A stretch of DNA of 64,000 bases, from assembly GCA_052084925.1 (NCBI GenBank), contig JBQDEV010000010.1, forward strand, positions 1 to 64,000. Reading direction: 5' to 3'. Positions within the stretch are counted from its first letter, which is position 1. Each line of letters begins with the position of its first letter. A program made the position numbers and the translations under genes. Positions 52,342-62,300 of the stretch are shown here, piece after piece. The stretch comes from CmP2 sp052084925. Lineage in GTDB: Bacteria > Actinomycetota > Actinomycetes > Actinomycetales > Micrococcaceae. The notes under the pieces were generated by a model that was given only the letters and a program-made list of their open reading frames with translations, was not told the origin of the DNA and did no database searches.

Positions 52342-54087
52342 ATGTCAGAACTCAGATCCACCCAAGAACGTCGCACATCGACTTCCGTCCTGGTCATCGG
52401 GACGGGAGGCTCGGGTTTGCGCGCGGCCATCGAACTGGCTGAGGCTGGCGTCGACGTCATCGCTGTCGGCAAACGCCAGAAGTCCGACGCGCACACCTCG
52501 CTGGCCGCCGGCGGCATCAACGCCGCGCTGGCCACGGTCGACCCCGAAGACACGTGGCAGCAGCATGCCGCGGACACGATCAAGGAGAGCTACTTCCTGG
52601 CCAATCCGGAGATCGTCAAGATCGTCACCGAAGGCGCCGGGCAGGGCATCCGGGACCTGGAACGGTACGGCATGAACTTCGCCCGCGAGGAGAACGGAAG
52701 CATCTCGCAGCGGTTCTTCGGCGCACACAAATGGCGGCGTACCGCTTTCGCCGGCGACTACACCGGTCTGGAGATACAGCGGACCCTGGTGCGCCGGGCA
52801 GATCAGCTCGACATTGAGATCCTCGACAGCGTCTACATCTCCCAGCTGCTCACCAATGACGACGGAGCCGTGTTCGGAGCCTACGGTTTCGACCAGGTCA
52901 CCGGCGAACGCCAGCTCATTTTCGCCGATGCCGTGATCCTCGCCGCCGGCGGGCACAACCGCATCTGGCGGCGGACCTCATCGCGACGCAACGAGAACAC
53001 CGGGGACTCCTTCCGCCTGGCGGTCGAGGCCGGTGCTCGACTGCGCGACGCCGAACTCGTGCAGTTCCACCCCTCAGGCATCCTGGAACCGGAAGCCGAT
53101 GCGGGAACCCTGATTTCCGAGGCTGCTCGCGGAGAGGGCGGCATCCTGCGCAACGCCCTGGGCGAGCGCTACATGGAGCGCTACGATCCGGAGCGGATGG
53201 AACTCTCCACCCGCGACCGCGTCGCGCTGGCCGGCTACACCGAGATCAAGGAAGGCCGCGGCACCGAGAACGGCGGCGTGTGGCTGGATATCTCCCATCT
53301 GCCGCGCGAGACCATCATGGAGCGTCTGCCACGGGTCTACCAGACCATGATGGAACTGCAGATGAAGGACGTGACCAAGGAACCCATCGAGATCGCTCCG
53401 ACGGCGCACTACTCCATGGGCGGAGTGTGGGTCGACGCAAAGGACCACGGCACCGGAGTGCCCGGGCTCTACGCCATCGGTGAAGCCTCCTCGGGATTGC
53501 ACGGCGCCAACCGCCTCGGCGGGAACTCGCTCATCGAGCTCTTGGTGTTCGGACGGGTCACCGGCCAGGCCGCAGCTGCCTACTCGGCGGGGCTCGAGGT
53601 GCAGAAGCGCTCCCTGGCTGCTATCGACCGCGCCCGCACTGAGGTGCTGGAACTGCTCAACGCCGACGGCGAGTACAACGTCCGCGCACTGCAGCGCGAT
53701 ATCCGCAACATCATGACCGAGCACTGCGGCGTCGTCCGTGACGAGCAGGGTCTGCAGGAGGGTCTGGCCAAGCTGGCGGAGGTCGAGGCGAAGTACGCCC
53801 AGGTCGGGGTTCACCCGGATCTCTCCGGTTACGAGGAGCTCTCCCACGTGTTCGACCTGAAGTCGTCCCTGCTGGCCGCACGGGCCACCCTGCAGTGCGC
53901 GCTGGAGCGTCGCGAGACCCGCGGCTGCCACAACCGTGCGGACTACCCGGCGTCCGACCCTGCGCTGCGGGTCAACATGGTGTGGTCCGCGGACGGCACC
54001 GTCTCCCACGAGTCGATTCCCGAGGTGCCGGCCGACATTGCCGCCCTGATTCAGGAGGTCTCGCAGGACGGCAAGCTCGTCGAGTAG
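52342..54087 (+). CDS. Orphan succinate dehydrogenase/fumarate reductase-type flavoprotein
   Basis: This 581-residue flavoprotein has the FAD motif VLVIGTGGSGLRAAIELAEA near 17-36, and SDAHTSLAAGGINAAL, where the histidine aligns with the covalent FAD-binding His of SdhA/FrdA. ARGEGGILRN, PTAHYSMGGVWV and EASSGLHGANRLGGNSLIEL are the substrate and C-terminal FAD motifs. No iron-sulfur subunit or membrane anchor gene follows, unlike respiratory complexes. L-aspartate oxidase is the other fold relative but the full SdhA-like C-terminal domain is present. Position behind an iron box and a SIP domain hints at a specialised reductase. Confidence 0.8.
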   Translation: MSELRSTQERRTSTSVLVIGTGGSGLRAAIELAEAGVDVIAVGKRQKSDAHTSLAAGGINAALATVDPEDTWQQHAADTIKESYFLANPEIVKIVTEGAGQGIRDLERYGMNFAREENGSISQRFFGAHKWRRTAFAGDYTGLEIQRTLVRRADQLDIEILDSVYISQLLTNDDGAVFGAYGFDQVTGERQLIFADAVILAAGGHNRIWRRTSSRRNENTGDSFRLAVEAGARLRDAELVQFHPSGILEPEADAGTLISEAARGEGGILRNALGERYMERYDPERMELSTRDRVALAGYTEIKEGRGTENGGVWLDISHLPRETIMERLPRVYQTMMELQMKDVTKEPIEIAPTAHYSMGGVWVDAKDHGTGVPGLYAIGEASSGLHGANRLGGNSLIELLVFGRVTGQAAAAYSAGLEVQKRSLAAIDRARTEVLELLNADGEYNVRALQRDIRNIMTEHCGVVRDEQGLQEGLAKLAEVEAKYAQVGVHPDLSGYEELSHVFDLKSSLLAARATLQCALERRETRGCHNRADYPASDPALRVNMVWSADGTVSHESIPEVPADIAALIQEVSQDGKLVE

Positions 54088-54144
54088 CATCCACCGCTTC
54101 GGCGGCGACACTCTCAGATGAAGGGAGTCGCGGTGCCTGCGGGC

Positions 54145-54157
54145 TACGATGACGGCA
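54145..54157 (+). promoter_or_regulatory. Leaderless promoter of the DSD1-type enzyme gene
   Basis: TACGAT followed by 6 nt and ATG 54157. It favours this start over the in-frame ATG at 54118. Confidence 0.5.
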
Positions 54158-55317
54158 TGACTGCACCTGTGCCGACATCCTCGCTCCAGGACCCGCTGAC
54201 TCCCTTCGCCGTGGTCGACCGATCCGTGATCGACGCCAATGTGGCGAGGCTGGCCGGGCGGCTCGAATCGCTGAACGTGCCGCTGCGGCTGCACGTGAAA
54301 ACATCGAAGTCGGTGGAAGTCACCCAGCGGGTGCACCTGAACGGGCCGCAGCCGATTGCCGTGTCCACGCTGGCCGAGGCGGAGTACTTCGCGGAGGCCG
54401 GCTACACCGACATCCTCTACGCGGTCGGCCTCGCCCCGGCGAAGCTTGACCGGGTCGCGGCCCTGCACGCCCGCGGGGTCGAGGCGATCGTGCTGCTGGA
54501 CAGCGTCGAGCAAGCTGAGGCGGTCGCCGCGGCCTCGCGAGTGTCAGGGCATCGAATACCGGCGCTGATCGAAATCGACTGCGACGGCCACCGGTCCGGG
54601 TTGCGCCCCGAAGCCCCGGAGCTGCTGGAGATCGGCCGCATCCTGCACGACGGCGGGGCCGAGCTACGCGGCGTGCTCGATCACGCCGGCGAATCCTACT
54701 TCTCGTCCGGGGCCGACGCCCAAGCGCGCGACGCTGCCGCGGAACGGGCCGCACTCGTGGACGCCGCGGCCCGGCTACGCGAGGCCGGACTGCCGTGTCC
54801 GGTGCTCAGCTCGGGTTCCACCCCGACCGCGCACGCACCCTCCGATGGGCAGGGGATCACCGAGCTGCGCGCCGGGAACTTCGTGTTCTTCGATCTGGTG
54901 ATGGCTGGGATCGGTGTCTGCCGCCTCGACGATATAGCGCTGTCTGTAGTCGTCACGGTCATCGGGCATCAGCGGGAGAAAGGGTGGATCCTCACCGACG
55001 GCGGCTGGATGGCTATGTCCAGGGATCGGGGGACGGCGGCGCAGCAGGTGGATCAGGGCTACGGAGTCGTGGCGCGTGTGGACGGCGAGATCATTCCCGA
55101 TCTGATCATGACCGGTGCCAGCCAGGAGCACGGCATCCTGGAACTGCGCGATTCGGCGGCAGGGGAACTGCCGGAGATTCCCGTCGGCACCCGGCTGCGC
55201 CTGTTGCCCAATCATGCCTGCGCCACCGCCTCGCAGTACCCTCAGTACTCCGTGGTGGATCGCACCGCGGAGCCGGGGCGGATCGTGGACACCTGGTTCC
55301 GGTGCAGCGGGTGGTGA
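54157..55317 (+). CDS. DSD1-family PLP-dependent enzyme (D-serine dehydratase/D-threonine aldolase-like)
   Basis: A 386-residue fold-type III PLP enzyme. The N-terminal alanine-racemase-type barrel holds the likely PLP lysine in LRLHVKTSKS, and GNFVFFDLVMAGIG precedes the C-terminal beta domain. There, LPNHACATASQYP supplies the His-x-Cys zinc ligands of D-serine dehydratase/D-threonine aldolase proteins. It probably acts on a beta-hydroxy D-amino acid. ATG 54157 is preferred because of the leaderless promoter; 54118 would add 13 residues. It follows the flavoprotein gene by 69 bp but has its own promoter. Confidence 0.83.
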   Translation: MTAPVPTSSLQDPLTPFAVVDRSVIDANVARLAGRLESLNVPLRLHVKTSKSVEVTQRVHLNGPQPIAVSTLAEAEYFAEAGYTDILYAVGLAPAKLDRVAALHARGVEAIVLLDSVEQAEAVAAASRVSGHRIPALIEIDCDGHRSGLRPEAPELLEIGRILHDGGAELRGVLDHAGESYFSSGADAQARDAAAERAALVDAAARLREAGLPCPVLSSGSTPTAHAPSDGQGITELRAGNFVFFDLVMAGIGVCRLDDIALSVVVTVIGHQREKGWILTDGGWMAMSRDRGTAAQQVDQGYGVVARVDGEIIPDLIMTGASQEHGILELRDSAAGELPEIPVGTRLRLLPNHACATASQYPQYSVVDRTAEPGRIVDTWFRCSGW

Positions 55318-55451
55318 CATCGTCACTGACTGTTCACCGCTGATTCGGATGAGACCGTGCACGATCGTGACCAAACCGTTAGGATAGTGCCTTCAGGAGT
55401 CAATCGCGGTGACCAACACGGTCACCGTGCGGGAAGGGAGCGCGGAGCGCT

Positions 55452-55916
55452 ATGCCACAGAACGGTTTCACCCCAGATCAGGGGCAGGTTCGCGACGGCG
55501 ATGAAGTGGCTTCCCAGACCACGAGCATCGGCCTGCCTGACTTGGAACCTGTTGCTGATCCGTCGCTGGCCGCCGACGATCGTGAAACCATCAACGCGCT
55601 GCCCGTCGGTTCGGCCCTCCTGGTCGCTCACGCCGGTCCGAACCAGGGAGCCCGGTTCCTTCTGGACCAGGATGTGACCTCCGTGGGACGTCACCCCAAC
55701 TCCGACATCTTTCTCGACGACGTCACGGTCTCCCGCAAGCACGCTCGCTTCGAACGCACCGGCGAAACCTTCACGGTGGCCGATGCCGGTTCACTCAACG
55801 GCACCTACGTCAACCACGATCGGGTCGACTCCATCGTGTTGCGCCCCGGGATGGAGGTCCAGATCGGCAAGTTCCGACTGACCTACTACGCGGGCACTCA
55901 GCGCGCCGCGTCCTGA
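55452..55916 (+). CDS. garA: FHA-domain regulator GarA/OdhI
   Basis: The product has 154 residues. The FHA domain (about 65-140) has VGRHPNSDIFLDDVTVSRKH and SLNGTYVN, with the phosphothreonine-binding Arg, Ser and Asn. The N-terminal tail carries QTTSIGLPD, corresponding to the ETT phosphorylation motif of mycobacterial GarA and corynebacterial OdhI. When unphosphorylated these proteins inhibit 2-oxoglutarate dehydrogenase and regulate glutamate enzymes. Downstream gene order (MerR, DUF151, MerR) matches Rv1827-Rv1830 of Mycobacterium tuberculosis. Confidence 0.9.
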   Translation: MPQNGFTPDQGQVRDGDEVASQTTSIGLPDLEPVADPSLAADDRETINALPVGSALLVAHAGPNQGARFLLDQDVTSVGRHPNSDIFLDDVTVSRKHARFERTGETFTVADAGSLNGTYVNHDRVDSIVLRPGMEVQIGKFRLTYYAGTQRAAS

Positions 55917-55984
55917 GTGCCGGCAGCTCCTGAGACGAGGAGCCGCTGGACCGCTGACCGACCGACGTAGCCGAGGAATCATCT

Positions 55985-56740
55985 GTGACCCCATCCATTT
56001 CCCGCCGACCGCTGACCCCTGCCGAATCGACCCGCACCCGTCGGGCAGTCATGAACATCGGCGAAGTGCTGGCCGCGCTGAAGGCAGACTTCCCACAGGC
56101 CAGCGCCTCCAAGATCCGGTTCCTGGAGGAGAAGGGCCTCATCACACCTCAGCGGACCGCCGCCGGCTACCGCAAATACACGGAAGCGGATACCGACCGG
56201 CTGCGCTTCATCCTGGCTCTCCAGCGCGACCAGTACCTGCCGCTGAAGGTCATCAAGGACTATCTCGACGCCGTGGACGCCGGTGAACACCCTGAATCAC
56301 TGCCCGGCGGTCTGACGCTGACCCCGCGCTCGGTCTCGGACCAGCTCGCGCAGGAGATCGCCGGCCACACCCGCCCGCTCACCCGGGCGGAGATCCAGGG
56401 CCTCACAGGAGCCTCCGCAGATCTTCTGGACTCCCTGGAGCAGTATCGCCTCATCGAAGCCGACGAGACCGGGCGATACTCGGAGTACAGCCTGAAAGCA
56501 GTCCGCTCCGCCGTCATCCTCGCCTCCCACGGCATCGAAGCGCGTCATCTGCGGATGTTCCGCGTCTCTGCAGACCGCGAGATGGGACTGGTCGAGCAGG
56601 CGACCGCGGCCATGGCCACCCGCCGAGACACCGCAGCCCGGGCTCGCGTGGCGGAGACGGCCCGTGAAATCAGTCAGGCCTGCCTGGCGCTGCACGGGGC
56701 CCTGGTCTCGGAAGCGATCGCCGAGGCCGACAACAGCTGA
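55985..56740 (+). CDS. MerR-family regulator (Rv1828-like)
   Basis: This 251-residue protein has a GTG start at 55985. The winged helix includes ASKIRFLEEKGLITPQRTAAGYRKYTEAD, the classic MerR recognition and wing region. Residues 80-251 are longer than the coiled coil of a standard MerR and include a second DNA-binding-like segment (TRAEIQGLTGASADLLDSLE), as in Rv1828. No metal-binding cysteines are present. It sits 68 bp after garA in a conserved block and probably controls this block or central metabolism; the ligand is unknown. Confidence 0.85.
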   Translation: MTPSISRRPLTPAESTRTRRAVMNIGEVLAALKADFPQASASKIRFLEEKGLITPQRTAAGYRKYTEADTDRLRFILALQRDQYLPLKVIKDYLDAVDAGEHPESLPGGLTLTPRSVSDQLAQEIAGHTRPLTRAEIQGLTGASADLLDSLEQYRLIEADETGRYSEYSLKAVRSAVILASHGIEARHLRMFRVSADREMGLVEQATAAMATRRDTAARARVAETAREISQACLALHGALVSEAIAEADNS

Positions 56741-56797
56741 GTCGCCCACAGGCGTAGGATTGAACCACGGCACGGCAGACCACGAGGATCGGTGATC

Positions 56798-57376
56798 ATG
56801 AACAGCGATGTGGAGATGACGATCCTCGACATCCGCGTCGAGCTCCCGGGCAACCAGCCGATGGTGCTGCTGCACGACACCGAGCGCGACGTGCTGGTCC
56901 GCATCTGGATCGGCGCCCCGGAAGCCAGCGCGATCGCCCTGGCCCAGCACCACGTGCCCAGCCCCCGACCGATGACTCATCAACTCCTCGTCGATGCGGT
57001 CAACGCCACGGGCGAGACCCTGGAATCGGTGCGCATCAGCGCCGTCGAAGATGGCGTCTTCTTCGCTGAGCTCGTGTTGTCCAGCGGCGTTCGAGTCGAC
57101 GCACGGGCCTCGGATGCGATCGCCTGCGCACTGCTGGCCGGCATTAGCGTCTACTGTGACTTCGCGGTCATTGATGAGGCCGGAATCCCGGCGGAACTCG
57201 CTGAAACCCTCGACGCCGACCACAGCACCGAGGCGGACGATGAGCTGGATGATCAGGACGAGGAAGACGACGGGATCGCCTCGAACGAGGAGTCGATGGA
57301 TGCCTTCCGCGAGTTCCTCGACCATGTCACTCCCGATGACTTCGCCGAGGGACCGGACGACGACGACCAGCGGTGA
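56798..57376 (+). CDS. DUF151 bifunctional nuclease-family protein (Rv1829-like)
   Basis: This 192-residue protein has residues 1-135 as the DUF151 domain (TILDIRVELPGNQPMVLLHD, then VRIWIGAPEASAIALAQ and SSGVRVDARASDAIACALL). Family members have been described as bifunctional nucleases, but the role in Actinobacteria is not established. The C-terminal ~50 residues are strongly acidic (ADDELDDQDEEDDG). ATG 56798 with GAGGATCGG upstream is chosen over a GTG two codons earlier. It is flanked by two MerR genes, as in mycobacteria. Confidence 0.85.
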   Translation: MNSDVEMTILDIRVELPGNQPMVLLHDTERDVLVRIWIGAPEASAIALAQHHVPSPRPMTHQLLVDAVNATGETLESVRISAVEDGVFFAELVLSSGVRVDARASDAIACALLAGISVYCDFAVIDEAGIPAELAETLDADHSTEADDELDDQDEEDDGIASNEESMDAFREFLDHVTPDDFAEGPDDDDQR

Positions 57377-57456
57377 TCAGCGATGCATCGCGGAGCCACT
57401 GACCCGGCGGAGGTCACGAATCGGACACGACACGGGTGACGTGACCCCGAAGATCT

Positions 57457-57485
57457 TTGACCCCGGGGCGTTGTGGGCTTAGCGT
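57457..57485 (+). promoter_or_regulatory. Sigma-A-type promoter of the second MerR gene
   Basis: TTGACC (57457-57462) and TAGCGT (57480-57485) are separated by 17 bp, the optimum for the vegetative sigma factor. The GTG start with GGAGG upstream lies 67 bp beyond the -10. Confidence 0.55.
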
Positions 57486-57552
57486 GGTGAACAGACGGTT
57501 CCGCAGTATCACACTTCCCCCGCGTGGAACCACCGACCCAGGAGGATTCCTC

Positions 57553-58143
57553 GTGACTCCGACATTCGAATCTTCGCCGTCGCAGGGTGCTGGTGATTCC
57601 AGCGCCCAGGGCGTGCTGTTCAATGACGACGCGCCATGGCTGGACGAAGAGACCGGATACCGTGGCCCGACGGCGTCCAAAGCCGCAGGCATTACCTACC
57701 GCCAGCTCGACTACTGGGCCCGTACCGGTCTGGTCGTGCCCTCGATGCGCGGCGCCAAAGGGTCGGGAACTCAGCGGCTCTATTCTTTCCGCGACATCCT
57801 GGTGCTCAAGGTCGTGAAGCGACTGCTGGACACCGGGGTCTCACTGCAGCAGATTCGCACCGCTGTGGAGCACCTTCGCGAACGCGGGACTCACGATCTC
57901 GCGCAGATCACGCTGATGTCGGATGGCGCCTCCGTGTACGAATGCACCTCGGCCGATGAGGTCATCGACCTCGTTCAGGGCGGACAGGGTGTCTACGGCA
58001 TCGCGGTGGGCCGCGTCTGGCGCGAGGTGGAGGGAACGTTGTCCGAGCTGCCTGCCGAGCATCTGGAGTCCGAGAACTCCGCCTCGTTCCCGGGGGACGA
58101 GCTCTCGGCGCGGCGCAGCGCCCGACGCCAATCGGCCTCCTGA
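57553..58143 (+). CDS. MerR-family regulator (Rv1830-like)
   Basis: The product has 196 residues from GTG 57553, preceded by CCCAGGAGGATTCC; a longer in-frame reading begins in the promoter. Core helix-turn-helix: GITYRQLDYWARTGLVVPSM and GTQRLYSFRDILVLKVVKRLL. An N-terminal ~35-residue acidic extension and a C-terminal effector region (DGASVYECTSADEVIDLVQG) match the mycobacterial protein that completes the garA-merR-DUF151-merR order. A perfect hairpin follows the stop. Confidence 0.87.
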   Translation: MTPTFESSPSQGAGDSSAQGVLFNDDAPWLDEETGYRGPTASKAAGITYRQLDYWARTGLVVPSMRGAKGSGTQRLYSFRDILVLKVVKRLLDTGVSLQQIRTAVEHLRERGTHDLAQITLMSDGASVYECTSADEVIDLVQGGQGVYGIAVGRVWREVEGTLSELPAEHLESENSASFPGDELSARRSARRQSAS

Positions 58144-58185
58144 ACGGTACCGTTCGACCCGCAAGCCCGTTTCGTCACAGAATCA

Positions 58186-58220
58186 CAGAGCCGCGACCCC
58201 CTCGGTGGGTCGCGGCTCTG
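58186..58220. terminator. Perfect 14-bp hairpin between convergent genes
   Basis: CAGAGCCGCGACCC (58186-58199) pairs perfectly with GGGTCGCGGCTCTG (58207-58220) across a 7-nt loop. It lies between the MerR gene and the convergent ParA-like gene and probably terminates both. A further perfect palindrome GAACGGTACCGTTC covers 58142-58155 at the MerR stop. Confidence 0.8.
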
Positions 58221-58251
58221 CTGTCGTGAATAAGGTTGTCGGGACGACGTC

Positions 58252-59100
58252 TCAGGCGCCGGGACGGCGCTCCCTTCGGTTCTTCGAGGGACGCATCACC
58301 GAGGTGAGCATCTCGTCGAACAGCTTCGACGTGCGCGCCGCCGTTTCGCCGGGCCAGGCATGGACGGACCAGGCGGCTCCCTGAATCTGCTGCCAGTTGG
58401 AGGTCTCCGGGATACTGACCGGAAGCAGGCGGTCGCCGAACATGCGCGACATCTCGGCCAGGCGGAACTTGTGCTCCTTGGACGCCATCCTGACACGGTT
58501 GACCACGACACCGGTGGATTGCACCGCGGGCGCATACTCGCGACGGAACAGATCCAGGGCGCGCATGCTGCGTTCCGTGCCGGCCACCGAGAACAGTGAG
58601 GGCTCAGCGACGAGCAACACGTCGGTGGAGGCTGCCCAGGCCATGCGCGTGACACCGTTCAGCGCCGGAGGGCAATCGATGAGAACCAGCCCATAGCGAG
58701 TGACCGACGACAGCAGCTGAGACAGGCGCCGCAGTTCACGCGGCCGGGTGGTGGGGCGCTCGAAGATCGAGGTGCGTGAGGAGCCGCGGACGACGTCGAG
58801 GATCGGGGGAAGCGTCGACGCGGTGGAAGCATCGTGTCCCTGGGGTGATTCGTTCTCGCTCCACCCGGCAGGAAGAACATGATCGGCCAGCTGGTAGCGG
58901 CGAGGTTTGGCCAGCATGGTGCCGAGATCCACGGTGACGGCGTCCTGCTGGACACCCAGTCCGGTGGAGGCATCCGCGTGCGGGTCCATATCCACCACCA
59001 GGGTGGGGATGCGAGCTGCTCGGGCCGCCGAGGCCAGGCCCAGCGTCACGGACGTCTTGCCGACGCCGCCCTTCAAGCTGGAGATGGAGATGATCTGCAC
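58252..59100 (-). CDS. ParA/MinD-family ATPase
   Basis: The product has 282 residues from GTG 59100, where VQIISISSLKGGVGKTSVTL begins; AGGACAG lies upstream. A TTG at 59139 would add 13 polar residues. The deviant Walker A KGGVGKTS, Walker A' VVDMDPHADAS and Walker B LVLIDCPPAL are intact. No parB gene is adjacent, so it is not the chromosomal segregation pair; it may position a polar or envelope complex. It is divergent from pyruvate carboxylase. Confidence 0.85.
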   Translation of the reverse strand: MQIISISSLKGGVGKTSVTLGLASAARAARIPTLVVDMDPHADASTGLGVQQDAVTVDLGTMLAKPRRYQLADHVLPAGWSENESPQGHDASTASTLPPILDVVRGSSRTSIFERPTTRPRELRRLSQLLSSVTRYGLVLIDCPPALNGVTRMAWAASTDVLLVAEPSLFSVAGTERSMRALDLFRREYAPAVQSTGVVVNRVRMASKEHKFRLAEMSRMFGDRLLPVSIPETSNWQQIQGAAWSVHAWPGETAARTSKLFDEMLTSVMRPSKNRRERRPGA

Positions 59101-59195
59101 GATAGAACTGTCCTCACGCGAGTCCGGCTGAACGGTCAACTCCTTAGTCTAACGTGCTGTCCGCTTTCTCAACCGGCATACCGGTCGCGCACCGC

Positions 59196-59267
59196 CTGAT
59201 ATATCAGAAGTCTTTTGCGTGACGACGCTCACCTCAACCATCGTTCTCAGTGTGTAGAATCACACTG
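59196..59267. promoter_or_regulatory. pyc promoter with perfect inverted repeat around the -10
   Basis: CAGTGTG-TAGAAT-CACACTG (59248-59267) is a perfect 7-bp inverted repeat whose 6-bp spacer is the apparent -10 hexamer, so a bound regulator would directly block RNA polymerase. Upstream, CTGATATATCAG (59196-59207) is a second perfect palindrome, midway between pyc and the divergent ParA-like gene. The cognate factors are unknown. Confidence 0.6.
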
Positions 59268-59333
59268 CATGTGGGGTGCCGGATCGGGGCTCCACCGTCA
59301 GCTATCTGATTCCGACCCCATGAAGGAGGCGTT

Positions 59334-62300
59334 GTGTCCGATAACAACCTTGTCAGGACCTCCGACGTCGAGGAAACCAAACCGGTCTTCTCCAAAGTAC
59401 TGGTGGCCAACCGCGGCGAAATCGCCGTACGCGCGTTCCGAGCCTGTTTCGAACTCGGTGCCCAGACCGTCGCAGTGTTCCCCTACGAGGACCGCAACTC
59501 GATTCACCGGCAGAAGGCGGACGAGGCATACCGCATCGGTGAAGAGGGCCACCCGGTCCGCGCCTACCTCAACGTTGAAGAGATCGTTCAGGTCGCCGTC
59601 GATTCCGGATGCGACGCGATCTACCCGGGGTATGGGTTCCTCTCGGAGAATCCCGATCTGGCTCGGGCCGCTCGTGAAGCTGGCCTGACCTTCGTCGGTC
59701 CCTCGCCTGAGATCCTGGATCTGACCGGAAACAAGGTCGAGGCCATCCGCACCGCCCGTGAAGCCGGCGTGCCGACGCTGAAGTCGTCGGCGCCGTCCGA
59801 CGACGTGGATGAGCTGCTGGCTGCTGCCGAGGACATCGGATTCCCGATCTTCGTCAAGGCCGTTGCCGGCGGTGGCGGTCGCGGCATGCGTCGAGTGGAC
59901 ACCGAGGATCAGCTGCAGGATTCGCTCAACGCGGCCATGCGCGAGGCCAAGACCGCCTTCGGGGATGCCACCGTATTCCTAGAGCAGGCGGTGTTGCGGC
60001 CCCGGCACATCGAGGTGCAGATCCTGGCGGACCAGCAGGGCAACGTGGTGCACCTCTTCGAGCGCGACTGCTCGATGCAGCGTCGCCACCAGAAAGTTAT
60101 CGAGATCGCGCCAGCACCGAACCTGGATGAAGAGATCCGTCAGGCTCTGTATGAGGACGCGGTCAAGCTCGCCCGTGCGGTTGGTTATGAGAATGCCGGA
60201 ACCGTGGAGTTCCTGGTGGATACCGCCGGTGAGCGGGCCGGAGAGCACGTGTTCATCGAGATGAACCCGCGCATCCAGGTGGAGCACACCGTCACCGAGG
60301 AAATCACCGACGTCGACTTGGTGACCGCACAGCTGCGCATCGCGGCGGGCGAGTCACTGGAGGAGATCGGCATCCGCCAGGATGAGTTGCGCATCCGTGG
60401 CGCGGCGATGCAGTGCCGCATCACCACCGAAGACCCGGCCAACGATTTCCGCCCCGATACGGGTGCGATTTCCGCCTACCGGTCCGCTGGCGGCTCAGGG
60501 GTGCGCTTGGACGGCGGCACGATCTACACCGGGGCCGAGATCAGCCCGCACTTCGACTCGATGCTCGTCAAACTCACCTGCCGCGGTCGCGATTACGCGA
60601 CGGCGCTGCGCCGGACGCGCCGGGCCCTGGCAGAGTTCCGTATTCGTGGCGTGGCCACCAACATCCCATTCTTGATGAACGTGCTGGACGAGCCGCAGTT
60701 CGTCGAGGGCGACGTTGCCACCGACTTCATCGACGCGCACCCGCACCTCACCCAGGTCAACCGGTCGCAGAACCGCGGTTCCAAGGCGCTGCAGTACCTC
60801 GCGGATGTCACCGTCAACCAGCCCAACGGCCCGCGCGTCGAGGGTATCGACCCGCGGGACAAGCTGCCTCGTTTCCCCGGGGACAAGACCGACGAGCCCG
60901 ATCGCAGTCCTTTCGACGGACCCTCCAGTCAGATTCCTCCGAACGGTTGGCGGCAGGTCCTGCTCGAGAAGGGACCCGAGGGATTCGCCCGTGCGCTGCG
61001 TGACCAGAAGGCTCTGGCGGTCACAGACACCACCTTCCGTGACGCGCACCAGTCGCTGCTGGCCACCCGAGTCCGCACCCGCGATCTGCTGGCGGCAGCA
61101 CCGGCACTGGCACACACGCTGCCCACGCTGTTCTCCGTGGAAGCCTGGGGCGGCGCGACCTATGACGTCGCGCTGCGATTCCTGGCCGAAGATCCCTGGG
61201 ATCGACTGGCGCGGTTGCGCGCAGAGATGCCCAATCTGCCGATCCAGATGCTGCTGCGCGGTCGCAATACGGTCGGTTACACCCCGTACCCTCAGCAGGT
61301 GACGGAGGCGTTCGTCGAGGAAGCCGCCGCGACCGGTGTGGACATCTTCCGCATCTTCGACGCGCTCAACGACGTCGATCAGGTGATTCCGGCGATCACC
61401 GCTGTGCGGGAGAAGACCAACGCCGTCGCCGAGGCCGCCCTCTGCTACACGGGCAACCTGCTCGACCCCAACGAGACGCTGTACACACTGGACTACTACC
61501 TTCAGCTGGCGGACCGTCTGGTGAATGCCGGGGCACACATCCTGGCGATCAAGGACATGGCGGGCCTGTTGCGCCCGGCCGCGGCGCATCAACTCGTCAC
61601 CGCCCTGCGGGAGCGTTTCGATGTGCCCGTGCATCTGCACACCCACGACACCGCCGGCGGACAGTTGGCCACCTTGCTCGCGGCAGCCGACGCCGGCGTG
61701 GATGCCGTCGACACGGCCGTGGCAGCGATGTCGGGCACGACGTCGCAGGTGTCGATGTCGGCGCTGGTCGCGGCCACGGAACTCACGGACCGCGATACCG
61801 GGCTGGAGCTGGAGGCGGTCACCGCTCTCGAGCCGTACTGGGAATCCGTGCGCGGAATCTACTCGCCGTTCGAGTCGGGACTGCCCGCACCGACTGGCCG
61901 TGTGTACCTGCACGAGATCCCCGGAGGACAGCTGTCCAATCTGCGCCAGCAGGCGATCGCGCTGGGCCTGGGGGAGCGGTTCGAGGACATCGAATCGATG
62001 TATGCCGCCGCCAACGACATCCTGGGCAACATCGTCAAGGTCACACCCTCCTCAAAGGTGGTCGGTGACTTGGCGCTCGCGCTGGTGGGCGCGAACGCGG
62101 ATCCCGCCGACTTCGCCGAGAACCCCCGGGACTACGACATCCCGGATTCGGTCATCGGCTTCCTGTCGGGACAGCTGGGCGACCCGCCCGGAGGCTGGCC
62201 CGAGCCGTTCCGCAGCCGCGCGCTCGAAGGACGCACCGTCTCTAAGCCGGTCGACGAGACCCTAAGCGACGAAGACGAGAAGCTGCTCGCCGAGCCGGGG

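Noticed and set aside
53074..54513. 479-codon minus-strand frame under the flavoprotein and DSD1 genes
   Set aside because: It spans two good plus-strand genes and has no recognisable motif.
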